64,000 nt of DNA, taken from positions 1 through 64,000 of the forward strand of contig NZ_AOFT01000009.1 in NCBI RefSeq assembly GCF_000348905.1, in the 5' to 3' direction. Position numbers and translations under genes: made by a program. The notes beneath the pieces were generated by a model that did no database searches, was not told the origin of the DNA, and saw nothing but the letters and a program-made list of their open reading frames with translations. Within the stretch, counting starts at the first letter, position 1; each line of letters begins with the position of its first letter. Below, piece by piece: positions 8,011 to 15,512 of this stretch. Source of the DNA: Bhargavaea cecembensis DSE10 (GTDB lineage Bacteria > Bacillota > Bacilli > Bacillales_A > Planococcaceae).

Positions 8011-9093
8011 ATGAAGCGAGAACTTACACTCGATGAATTATTTAAGCTGCGGCAAAACGGGTATCACGCCATCGTGGATGTGCGATCCCCGAAAGAGTAC
8101 GCCGAAGGCACGATGCCCGGCGCCATCAATATCCCGATCTTTGACAACGAAGAGCGGGCGGAAGTCGGCACCATCTATAAGCAGGAAGGCCAGCAGGCAG
8201 CGATGAAGCGCGGCCTGGAGATCTTCTCCGCCAAACTTCCTGAATACGTTGATGAATTCCGCAATCTGGACAGGCCGTTCACAGTCTTTTGCTGGCGCGG
8301 CGGCATGCGGAGCAAAACAGCCGCAACGATGACAGATCTGATGGGCCTGCGTGCCAGCAGGCTAATCGGGGGCATCCGCACCTATCGCCAGTGGGTGGTT
8401 TCCGAACTGGAAAAAGCGGAATTCCGTCCGCCTCTCATCGTCCTGAACGGATACACGGGCGGCGGCAAAACAGCAATCCTCCACCGCCTGGAACAGGACG
8501 GGTTCCCCGTCATGGACCTGGAGGGGATGGCCGGCCACCGTGGCTCCATTTTCGGGGCGATCGGCATGGAGCCGAGCAACCAGAAAAAGTTCGATGCCCT
8601 CCTGGTCGGTGCCATGAAGAAATATGAAGATGCGCCCTATGTCATCATCGAAGGGGAAAGCAGGAGGATCGGGAAAGCAGTCCTTCCCGAGTTCTTCGAC
8701 CGCAAGAAGAATGAGGGCCTTCATCTGTTCCTCCGACTGCCGATCGAGGAGAGGGTGCAGAACATCCTGAATGATTATGACACGGATGCCTATCCGGAAA
8801 AATTCCTTGAAGCCTTTTCCAAAATCGAGCGCAGAATCCATACGCCCATTGCCAAGGAGATCCGCGACCACCTAGAGGCAAACCGGTTCCGGGAAGCCTT
8901 CCGCCTGCTTCTGGAGTTCTACTATGACCCCCGCTACGAGCACTCTGCGGGCCTGGATGAACATGACGAACGCCAGATTTTCATCGATGCGGATCATATG
9001 GACGACGCCTACCGGAAAGTCCGCCAGCAGATCCAGCGCATCGGAAGAAAGCTTGCATCCGGGGAAGCCGCTGCGGAGCAGGATCAGAATTAA
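8011..9093 (+). CDS. mnmH: tRNA 2-selenouridine synthase
   Basis: 360-aa SelU/MnmH. It replaces sulfur by selenium in (mnm5)2-thiouridine at tRNA wobble position 34, through a geranylated intermediate. An N-terminal rhodanese domain carries the catalytic Cys in CWRGGMRS (Cys about 94), and a P-loop GYTGGGKT (147-154) starts the C-terminal nucleotide-binding domain. It lies directly after selD, the standard selenouridine pair, with AAGGAAAGAG as ribosome site. No selA, selB or selC is nearby. Confidence 0.95.
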   Translation: MKRELTLDELFKLRQNGYHAIVDVRSPKEYAEGTMPGAINIPIFDNEERAEVGTIYKQEGQQAAMKRGLEIFSAKLPEYVDEFRNLDRPFTVFCWRGGMRSKTAATMTDLMGLRASRLIGGIRTYRQWVVSELEKAEFRPPLIVLNGYTGGGKTAILHRLEQDGFPVMDLEGMAGHRGSIFGAIGMEPSNQKKFDALLVGAMKKYEDAPYVIIEGESRRIGKAVLPEFFDRKKNEGLHLFLRLPIEERVQNILNDYDTDAYPEKFLEAFSKIERRIHTPIAKEIRDHLEANRFREAFRLLLEFYYDPRYEHSAGLDEHDERQIFIDADHMDDAYRKVRQQIQRIGRKLASGEAAAEQDQN

Positions 9094-9105
9094 GGCAAGC
9101 AGTAA

Positions 9106-9146
9106 AAGCAGACGGGGAACCATTGTCATCCCCCGCCTGCTTTTTC
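9106..9146 (+). terminator. Intrinsic terminator of selD-mnmH
   Basis: Imperfect stem AGCAGaCGGGG / CCCCCGcCTGCT with a 12-nt loop and TTTTT. Confidence 0.8.
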
Positions 9147-9200
9147 ATTTGCCGTAGGAACGTCACGGACACTGAAACCAAGCCGGAAAATCGGTTTCAT

Positions 9201-9325
9201 CATTCATTACTTTAATTTCACTATTCATCCTTCCAATCTCGTCATTCGGGTATGTGGCCGCGCGAATGACGAAACTGGCGATACGAATGACGGGACTCTA
9301 GCCTTGAATGACGAAATTGGATTCG
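9201..9325. repeat. Inverted cluster of 20-21 bp GAATGACG-type repeats
   Basis: Three units beginning GAATGACGAAAC, GAATGACGGGAC and GAATGACGAAAT start at 9264, 9285 and 9306, exactly 21 bp apart. On the opposite strand related units lie before them: GAATGACGAGATTGG at about 9247-9233, then diverged GATGAATAGTGAAATT and GAATGATGAAACC. The whole forms a head-to-head array in the otherwise empty 9147-9382 gap. No open reading frame with a ribosome site is seen there. Confidence 0.6.
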
Positions 9326-9397
9326 GCAGGTTACCAACTTCACCTGAAATATGCTACATTACAATTATTCTAAATTAGGTTTCAGGAGCGATGCCAA

Positions 9398-10126
9398 GTG
9401 ACAACATATCAACCAGCCATCCACTTCAAGGATGTCCGATATTCGATTGACGGGAAACCGATCCTGGGCCCGATCACCGGGTCATTCCCGGCAGGACGGA
9501 TCACGACACTGGTCGGTCCCTCCGGCGCAGGAAAAACGACAGTCCTCAAGTTATGCAATGGCCTTCTATCCCCCGATTCGGGCGAGATTCTTGTGCAGGG
9601 CCATCCCGTGGAATCCATGGAACCGACTGCGCTCCGGCGCAAGGTCGGGATGGCACTCCAGGATGCCCCGATGGTGAGCGGATCTGTCTATGACAACCTG
9701 GCATTGCCGCTCCGGCTTCAAAAAAAGGAACTTTCGGAAGCAGATGCCGTCTCCTGGCTGGAGGATGTCGGCCTGTCGAGCGAGTATCTCCATAAGAAAG
9801 CGACTGAGCTGTCCGGCGGTCAGCGGCAGAAGGTGTCCATTGCACGGACACTTGTCAATCGCTCAGATATTTTATTGATGGACGAGATCACTTCAGCTCT
9901 CGACCGGGGCTCAAGGCGCGAAATCGAGTCACTCGTCACACGCATCAACGAAAAATATGGCACGTCGATCATCTGGATTACCCACAACCTGGAGCAGGCC
10001 ATCTCCATCGGCGACTACACATGGGTACTGATCGCCGGTGAACTGGTCGAAACCGGAGAAAGCCGGATTCTGGAAGACCCTACGGACGAACGGGTACGCC
10101 GATTTGTAAAGGGGGAACTGAAATGA
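9398..10126 (+). CDS. fetA: ABC transporter ATP-binding protein, FetA/YbbL type
   Basis: 242-aa ABC ATPase with Walker A GPSGAGKT (40-47), signature LSGGQ (138-142) and Walker B ILLMDE (158-163). The partner downstream is a FetB-type permease, so this is probably the FetAB/YbbLM transporter linked to iron export and oxidative-stress resistance. The start is GTG at 9398 behind AGGAGCG. The end overlaps the permease start by 4 bp (ATGA), indicating translational coupling. Confidence 0.9.
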   Translation: MTTYQPAIHFKDVRYSIDGKPILGPITGSFPAGRITTLVGPSGAGKTTVLKLCNGLLSPDSGEILVQGHPVESMEPTALRRKVGMALQDAPMVSGSVYDNLALPLRLQKKELSEADAVSWLEDVGLSSEYLHKKATELSGGQRQKVSIARTLVNRSDILLMDEITSALDRGSRREIESLVTRINEKYGTSIIWITHNLEQAISIGDYTWVLIAGELVETGESRILEDPTDERVRRFVKGELK

Positions 10127-10881
10127 GCCCGATTGCCCTGTCACTGACACTTATTTTCGTCCTGATCCCCCTGTTCCTATCCAGGACACTGAACCTAGGG
10201 CTTGAGAAAGACACGGTCATCGCAACGGTCCGGTCAATCATCCAACTGTTTGCAGTGGGTTATATCCTTAAATTTGTCTTTGACTCCGACAGCTATATCT
10301 ATATTCTGCTGATGATTGCACTCATGATTTTTGCCGCGGTCCATAATGCTTCAAAAAAAGGCAAGGCCATTCCCGGCATCATATGGAAGATCACCGTAAC
10401 GATCATCGCGGTTGAAGTGCTGACCCAGGGAATCCTGCTCGGCTTCGGCATCGTACCGGCAACCGCCCAGTACATCATTCCGATCAGCGGGATGGTCGTA
10501 GGGAATTCGATGGTTCTCTCCATCCTGTTCCTGAACCGTTTCACATCCGAGATGGATGCGCACAGGAACCGCACCGAGCTGATTCTGTCACTCGGAGGCA
10601 CCCCGAAGCAGGCCGTCCATTCGCAACTGACGGATGCCATCAAAGCCAGCACCATCCCGACGATCGAAAGCCAAAAAACAATGGGGCTCGTCCAGTTGCC
10701 GGGCATGATGAGCGGCCAGATCATCGCCGGAGCCGATCCGGTACAGGCGGTTCAGTTCCAGCTCCTCATCCTGTTCCTCCTACTGACAACTGCCGTCGTT
10801 TCAAGCATTCTGCTCGGCTTCCTTTCCTATCCGTCCCTGTTCAATGAACGGATGCAGATGATCCGTCAGACAAACGAATAA
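10123..10881 (+). CDS. fetB: ABC transporter permease, FetB/YbbM type
   Basis: 252-aa UPF0014-family membrane protein with about seven hydrophobic segments. It has the family landmarks IPISGMVVGNSMVL and the cytosolic stretch LSLGGTPKQAV followed by STIPTIESQKTMGLVQLPGMM. It forms the membrane half of the FetAB exporter. A hydrophobic C-terminal segment ends with a short charged tail. A terminator follows. Confidence 0.92.
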   Translation: MSPIALSLTLIFVLIPLFLSRTLNLGLEKDTVIATVRSIIQLFAVGYILKFVFDSDSYIYILLMIALMIFAAVHNASKKGKAIPGIIWKITVTIIAVEVLTQGILLGFGIVPATAQYIIPISGMVVGNSMVLSILFLNRFTSEMDAHRNRTELILSLGGTPKQAVHSQLTDAIKASTIPTIESQKTMGLVQLPGMMSGQIIAGADPVQAVQFQLLILFLLLTTAVVSSILLGFLSYPSLFNERMQMIRQTNE

Positions 10882-10886
10882 ACAAT

Positions 10887-10919
10887 GCCCGCAGCCATGA
10901 TTCCAGGCTGCGGGCATTT
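10887..10919 (+). terminator. Intrinsic terminator of fetAB
   Basis: Perfect 10-bp stem GCCCGCAGCC/GGCTGCGGGC with a 9-nt loop; only a short T run follows. Confidence 0.65.
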
Positions 10920-11054
10920 CAAATAAGGCATAAAGAAGGATTTTCCTTTTGCCGGACGGAACCTCTTCCATATAGGAACGCTATGCTGAGTGAATACCAA
11001 AGTTTCCGGGAAGAGTATAAACATGTCTGCCAGAGACTGAGGAGGAGATTGTAA

Positions 11055-11471
11055 ATGTACAAACGGATACTGCTCGCCGTAGACGGTTCAGACCATTCGA
11101 TCCGGGCCGCCGAACATGCCGCCGCACTTGCAAAAGCGATGGATGGCGCCATAGAGATCGCGTATGTGGCCGATTTCTCAAAATCCAAGGATGCCGTCCT
11201 GCATGCAAGGGGCCGTTCGGACCTGGAGATGCAGAGAAGGCAGCGTCTCCTCCCGGCTGAAGATTTGCTGAAAACAAATGACATCCCCTATGAAGTGAAC
11301 ATCCTGCACGGCGAGCCGGGCCCGGCAATCGTTTCCCACGCCAACGCCCATTCATTCGATCTGGTCATTATCGGAAGCCGAGGACTGAACCCTCTGCAGG
11401 AAATGGTTCTCGGCAGTGTCAGCCACAAAGTCATGAAACGTTCAGACTGTCCGGTAATGATCATAAAATGA
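11055..11471 (+). CDS. Universal stress protein (UspA family)
   Basis: 138-aa single-domain USP of the ATP-binding type: N-terminal MYKRILLAVDGSDHS and C-terminal GSRGLNPLQEMVLGSVS, which fits G-2X-G-9X-G(S/T). Cytosolic, usually induced in stasis or by stress. Ribosome site GAGGAGATTG. Monocistronic, with the bidirectional hairpin at 11491-11529 behind it. No sigma-B-like promoter could be found upstream. Confidence 0.92.
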   Translation: MYKRILLAVDGSDHSIRAAEHAAALAKAMDGAIEIAYVADFSKSKDAVLHARGRSDLEMQRRQRLLPAEDLLKTNDIPYEVNILHGEPGPAIVSHANAHSFDLVIIGSRGLNPLQEMVLGSVSHKVMKRSDCPVMIIK

Positions 11472-11490
11472 CCTTCGTTTTGGAAATGAA

Positions 11491-11529
11491 AAACGGGGGC
11501 TGCGAAATCAATCCGCAGCTCCCGTTTTT
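11491..11529. terminator. Bidirectional terminator between the usp gene and the miniprotein gene
   Basis: Stem AACGGG-GCTGCG / CGCAGC-CCCGTT with T runs on both strands, serving the usp gene (plus) and the 33-aa gene (minus). Confidence 0.7.
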
Positions 11530-11540
11530 GCCGTGCCTGA

Positions 11541-11642
11541 TCAGCGCCAGTTTTTCATAATTCCGAGACCGATGATGGCGATGAATGCAACAATCGAAAC
11601 GATGATCAGAATCGGAAGTAAAGTATCTCCCAGGTAATTCAA
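11541..11642 (-). CDS. 33-aa single-span membrane miniprotein
   Basis: Short reading frame with an excellent ribosome site (TTAAGGAGG, then 7 nt) and a TTG start. The peptide begins MNYLGDTLLPILI, continues as an unbroken hydrophobic helix of about 20 residues rich in Ile/Val, and ends IMKNWR, so it fits one membrane span with a positively charged inside end. A candidate promoter lies 60 bp upstream and a terminator 12 bp downstream, so it has its own transcription unit. I do not recognise a family. Small regulators of membrane complexes look like this, but no partner can be named. Confidence 0.75.
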   Translation of the reverse strand: MNYLGDTLLPILIIVSIVAFIAIIGLGIMKNWR

Positions 11643-11701
11643 GGCAGTTCCTCCTTAACACCAATTCAATAACTTTATCCGGGTGTAACCCCTCATTCTA
11701 C

Positions 11702-11731
11702 ATTGTACCCCATACCCGGATTTTGTGACAG
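11702..11731 (-). promoter_or_regulatory. Candidate promoter of the 33-aa miniprotein gene
   Basis: Minus strand CTGTCA, 18-bp spacer, TACAAT, about 55 bp before the ribosome site. Confidence 0.4.
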
Positions 11732-11799
11732 ATATTCTCTGCCAAATTTGTGGACGGAGCTCCTTCAAATCAACATTTCTTCACGATTCCGCCACTTCT

Positions 11800-12153
11800 T
11801 TACTTGTCCGGAACCGGTGTCCCCTGATGAAACAGCATCTTCCAGGTAATGCCGTCAGATTTCCAGATCGAACTTCGGTTTGCTGCTCGTCCGGTTTCTT
11901 TGTCCACTGTCCGGTAAAGGGCCAAAACCGCATGCTCCCCGATGGTCTGCAGACGAAATTGCTCGATGTTCAGTCGGACGCTGCCGAGTGAACCTGCACT
12001 TATACAATCGGCTTTGGAAAAACATCCGCCAGACTTGCCGAATTCAAAAAACGATTCATCGAGAAACGGACCAAAACGATTGGGATCGTTCCTGACCTGA
12101 TTGTCCAGCAGGGCCGTTTCAAGCTTCAGAATATGCGCTGTCAACGCTTCCAA
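11800..12153 (-). CDS. NTF2-like (DUF4440) protein
   Basis: 117-aa NTF2/SnoaL-fold protein resembling DUF4440 members. It opens with a helix (LKLETALLDNQVRNDPNRF) and the DESFFEFGKSG turn, and ends with SSIWKSDGITWKMLFHQGTP, the strand usual for the family. Start TTG at 12153 with AAGGATGAT upstream. It lies 26 bp downstream of the carbonic-anhydrase-like gene and is probably cotranscribed. No catalytic role can be assigned. Confidence 0.8.
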   Translation of the reverse strand: MEALTAHILKLETALLDNQVRNDPNRFGPFLDESFFEFGKSGGCFSKADCISAGSLGSVRLNIEQFRLQTIGEHAVLALYRTVDKETGRAANRSSIWKSDGITWKMLFHQGTPVPDK

Positions 12154-12179
12154 TTTCGGTCATCATCCTTCATGAGGAT

Positions 12180-12590
12180 TTAAGCTTCCACAGGTTTGTC
12201 AGACTTGATGCAGACGATTTCGACTTCCCACTTTTCATTAATGTAAAGCCCGGCAATTTCTTTGAAACCGAGGTTCCACGATTCGATGAGATCCACAGAG
12301 TCCAGGATCTTGCCTTTTTTCTTTTCTGCACTCACGGGATATCCGGCACAGTCATAGTGGCCTGCAATGGCAATATACTGCGATCCATGGCGGTCGGTCG
12401 AGACGCGGACACGGTCATAGATATTCTCGATCAGCACTTTGTTATCGCTCCTGAGCAATTTGTTCGGGCCGGCTTCTGTGATCATGTCCACATATAGCGC
12501 ATCGTAGCGTTGTTTCATCCAATTCATGACCGGTTCCTGAACACGGCCGTCCATACAGTTGATCGCTGTTACAAATTCATTCTTCGCCAT
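12180..12590 (-). CDS. Small beta-carbonic-anhydrase-like protein
   Basis: 136-aa protein keeping the beta-carbonic-anhydrase zinc set: Cys12 and the Asp14-Arg16 dyad in NCMDGRV, then His78 and Cys81 in GHYDCAG. It is well below the usual length of about 190-220 aa and lacks most of the helical periphery, so it belongs to a reduced subfamily whose activity is uncertain. Start ATG behind GGAGGAACGTC. Probably in operon with the NTF2-like gene. CO2 hydration is an inference from the ligands; another zinc hydrolase role is possible. Confidence 0.8.
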   Translation of the reverse strand: MAKNEFVTAINCMDGRVQEPVMNWMKQRYDALYVDMITEAGPNKLLRSDNKVLIENIYDRVRVSTDRHGSQYIAIAGHYDCAGYPVSAEKKKGKILDSVDLIESWNLGFKEIAGLYINEKWEVEIVCIKSDKPVEA

Positions 12591-12831
12591 GACGTTCCTC
12601 CGTTTCCGGACGGCCGGATGGGCACGTACCGATTAATCTTCCACAAGCTATTTATAGAATATCAATTTTCCCGTCCACTGAAGCGAATAGTTGAGAATTT
12701 TGTCGAAATCGTTCTATAGTCATGGTTCTCCGGAAAGGGATCCTACGAATCGTTGACCCTGAAAAGCAGGACCATCGTTCGGTTGTAAGCGATTATACAG
12801 CATTCCCCCCGTTCCGTCTCCGAAAAACAAA

Positions 12832-12854
12832 AAAGGATGCCATAATTGGCATCC
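12832..12854 (-). terminator. Terminator palindrome, left target-duplication copy of IS copy 1
   Basis: GGATGCCATAATTGGCATCC, an 8-bp stem with a TAAT loop, followed on the minus strand by TTTTTTGTTTTT. It is the T-run-bearing original terminator of the MFS gene, now separated from it by the insertion. A perfect 23-bp duplicate lies at 14235-14257. Confidence 0.8.
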
Positions 12855-12928
12855 CAGACTGTAGACAAAGTGAGTGGAATACTCCTTTGTCTACAGTTTT
12901 TTCTATTCCTGAAAATCCTTCGGATTTC

Positions 12929-13091
12929 CGCTGCGGGCCCTCGCTTACCGCGGGCGTTGCCGACGCCAATGCGAAGTTTGGCGTCTGCGCTCAAAAGCGA
13001 AAGCGTTGAGCGGCATTAGCTGCACTCCTCGAGCTGCGCTCTGCGGGGTCTTCGGCTAACGCTTTTCCCGCAGGTGTCTCGGGCCCTCCGC
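12929..13091 (+). repeat. Multi-hairpin GC-rich element in IS copy 1 leader
   Basis: Closed by GGGCCC boxes. It contains TCGCTTACCGCGGG, two perfect 7-bp hairpins (GACGCCA/TGGCGTC and CGCTCAA/TTGAGCG), CTCGAGCTGCGC and CTTTTCCCGCAGGTGTCTCG. The same architecture recurs in copies 2 and 3 and, with a different outer stem, at 48931-49040. Confidence 0.65.
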
Positions 13092-13092
13092 T

Positions 13093-14152
13093 TCAATCCA
13101 ACGGCGATTCAAGGACACAGACCTATTCGAACAGATCTTCTACCGGATCCATAAACAGGTGGCGGACCGTGGGTTGCTCCGTGCGGAGCACGTGTTTATC
13201 GATTCCACTCACGTCAAGGCCAGCGCAAACAAGCTGAAGTTCACGAAAAAAGTGGTCCGTAAGGAAACATGCGCCTACCAGTCCCTACTCGAAGAAGAGA
13301 TCAACGCCGACCGTGAGGACAACGGAAAGAAGCCTTTCCCTCCGGACAAGTGGGACCGTGTAGAGGAGAAGGAGATCAAGGAGAGCACGACTGATCCCGA
13401 AAGCGGCTATTACGTCAAAGACGAGCGGGAAAAGAAATTCGCCTATTCCTGTCACGCAGCCACTGATCGGAACGGATTCTTCCTCGCCTCAATCGTGACA
13501 CCCGGAAATGTCCATGACAGCCCCATATCTTCGAAACGTTGCTGAATGCCGTCAAAGAGAAAGTCGGAAAGCCGCTTGCCGTTGCTGCTGATGCCGGATA
13601 CAAAACGCCTCATATCGCAAAGGTCATGATTGATGACGGAATCCGCCCTTGCCTGCCTTACACCAGGCCGCGCGGGAAAAAGGTTATCTGAGAAAAAGCG
13701 AGTTCCACTACGATTCCGAGAAGAATGCCTACCTCTGTCCAAACAGACAGGAACTCCGGTATTCGACCACCAATAAGCAAGACTACCGGGAATATAAGTC
13801 CAATGGGACCAAATGTGCAGGTTGTCCGCTGCTAGCTCAGTGCACTCAAAGCCAGAACCATGTAAAAGTTATCACCCGGCATGTCTGGCAGGACTACCTT
13901 GATCAGGCAGAATCCATTCGGCTCACCCCGGAAAACAAAAAAATCTATGCAAGGCGAAAAGAGACCGTCTAACGCGGTTTCGGAGATGCCAAGGAGAAGT
14001 GTGGCATGCGATGGACGACCCTTCGCGGAAGGGCAAAAATGTCCATGCAGGCGATGCTTACTTTTGCTGCCTTGAATCTGAAGAGATTGGCCTGTTGGAC
14101 CTGGGAGTCACCGGAACCGGCCTGACGGCCGGTCAATCCAAGGGAATTTAAG
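13093..14152 (+). pseudogene. IS1182-family transposase, 5'-truncated and frameshifted
   Basis: DDE transposase remnant recognised by FIDSTHVKASANK and KETCAYQSL, which are typical of the IS1182 family. The reading frame starts inside the protein (RRFKDTDLFEQIFYRI), runs to about 13545, shifts frame at the HIFETLLN segment, shifts again near 13649 (zinc-ribbon part with KCAGCPLLAQC), and again near 13972 before the conserved C-terminus. At least three lesions plus the missing N-terminus make it non-functional. Confidence 0.85.
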
Positions 14153-14234
14153 GGGCAAAACACTCGAAAAATCTACATGAATGACAAAACGTACCCAGAA
14201 AGATTTCTTCTGGGTACGTTTTGTCTACAGTCTG

Positions 14235-14257
14235 AAAGGATGCCATAATTGGCATCC
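14235..14257 (-). terminator. Terminator palindrome, MFS-proximal duplicate
   Basis: Same 23 bp as 12832-12854, 8 bp past the MFS stop. Only three T follow before the IS begins, so the original T run was left on the far copy. Confidence 0.75.
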
Positions 14258-14265
14258 TTTGAGGT

Positions 14266-15453
14266 TTATGCAGTTTTTCTTTCCCGGTGTTCCCTGACGC
14301 CATACACAGCGATATATAAGACAAGTGCGAATAGGACTATACCGGCGAGAAGCTTATAGATTCCGGAATATCCGATGATCGGAACGAGGCTTCCAAGGAT
14401 GTAGGGGCCGAATCCTACACCAAAATCGAGGAAGATGAAAAATGTGGAAGTGGCGAGTCCCATCCTGTGAGGATCCGCGACTTTGACAGAGAGGGCCTGC
14501 GCACTCGACTGGAAGTTACCAAAACCAAGGCCGATCAGCACGCCCGCTCCCAGCAGCATGGCGCCTGTCACCGATTCACTCAGCAAAGTCAGGCCGCCGG
14601 CAAAAAGGAGGAGTGCAGGCACGACAACGATGTTGCCGCCCTTCAGATCCAAGAGCTTTCCGGTGAAAGGCCGCGACAGCAGCACCGTGACCGCGTAAAC
14701 GAGGAAGAAGAAACTCGAAGCTGTAACCAAGTCCATTTCTTCCGCGTAAAACATGATAAAGCTCAACACCCCGCCATAAGAAATCGCTACAAACAGAGTG
14801 ACTATGCCGATCGGAAGCGCATTTTTCTCCATGACTGACCAGATGCTGAATCGTTCCTTTTCCTTTTGTTCATGGGTAAATGCCAGATCCTCATCCGTTT
14901 TGATCATAATTGCCAGGATAAACGAGGCGAGAGCCAGAATCGTACAGAAAAAGAAGAGCATCGCAAACGGCAGATTCTTTGCGAGCAGGATTCCGAGGAA
15001 TGGACCGAGCGCAGCGCCAAGAACGGAAAACATGCTATAGTAACCGATCCCCTCCCCCCTGCGGTTCGGAGGCAGTATACGGGCAACGATGGATCCCGTT
15101 GCAGTCGAACCGACTCCCATTCCAATGCCGTGAATAAACCGGATCAGCAGGAGAAGCGGAAGGTTAAAGGCAAGGAAGTAGGTAGCGCCCGAGATTACAT
15201 AAAGAAGGGTTCCCGCCACCAGGACTTTCTTATTGCCGACTTTTTCGACAAGCGGTCCTGCAACAAACCTTGCCATAAGCGCACCAATAATATAGGAACC
15301 GGAGACGAGGCCGGCTGTGCCGGCGTCTGCCCCGAATCGGTCCGCGGCAAACGGGCCGATCGTCACCATCAACAGGTACATCACAATAATAAGGAAAAAG
15401 TTAATAAGTGATGCGAAAATAAAATCTTTCGTCCAAAGCTGCTGTTTTTGCAT
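14266..15453 (-). CDS. MFS multidrug/drug-type transporter
   Basis: 395-aa major facilitator with 12 predicted membrane helices. The loop 2-3 region carries GPLVEKVGNKKVL (motif A-like), and RFIHGIGMGVGSTATGSIVARI in helix 4 resembles motif B of drug:H+ antiporters. Start ATG at 15453 after AAAGAGG. It is divergent in function but transcribed in the same direction as the upstream marR gene (59-bp gap), a usual efflux-regulator pair. Substrate unknown. Its terminator was split by IS copy 1. Confidence 0.88.
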   Translation of the reverse strand: MQKQQLWTKDFIFASLINFFLIIVMYLLMVTIGPFAADRFGADAGTAGLVSGSYIIGALMARFVAGPLVEKVGNKKVLVAGTLLYVISGATYFLAFNLPLLLLIRFIHGIGMGVGSTATGSIVARILPPNRRGEGIGYYSMFSVLGAALGPFLGILLAKNLPFAMLFFFCTILALASFILAIMIKTDEDLAFTHEQKEKERFSIWSVMEKNALPIGIVTLFVAISYGGVLSFIMFYAEEMDLVTASSFFFLVYAVTVLLSRPFTGKLLDLKGGNIVVVPALLLFAGGLTLLSESVTGAMLLGAGVLIGLGFGNFQSSAQALSVKVADPHRMGLATSTFFIFLDFGVGFGPYILGSLVPIIGYSGIYKLLAGIVLFALVLYIAVYGVREHRERKTA

Positions 15454-15512
15454 GGAAAACCTCTTTCTAATCTTCATGGAAATTTATCAGCCACAATAAA
15501 AAACTCCCTCCG

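Larger units (their letters stand above)
12855..14234 (+). mobile_element. IS1182-family element, copy 1 (defective)
   Basis: 1380-bp element bounded by inverted ends CAGACTGTAGACAAA and TTTGTCTACAGTCTG. The left end folds into CTGTAGACAAAG/CTTTGTCTACAG plus T6, a terminator. The right end has an AAAACGTACCCAGAA/TTCTGGGTACGTTTT hairpin. About 410 bp, including the promoter and the transposase N-terminus, is deleted relative to copy 2 (junction near 13092), and the rest is frameshifted. It is flanked by a perfect 23-bp duplication of a terminator stem-loop, which suggests the most recent insertion of the three flanked copies. Confidence 0.85.

Noticed and set aside
8362-8871. 169-codon frame antisense to mnmH
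   Set aside because: Shadow of the conserved mnmH frame; no start signal.
9201-9325. CRISPR array
   Set aside because: Units are about 8-12 conserved bases at 21-bp spacing and lie on both strands. There are no 20-40 bp spacers and no cas genes.
10920-11054. Sigma-B promoter upstream of the universal stress protein gene
   Set aside because: GTTT and GGGTAT-like strings exist, but not at the required 12-15 bp spacing.
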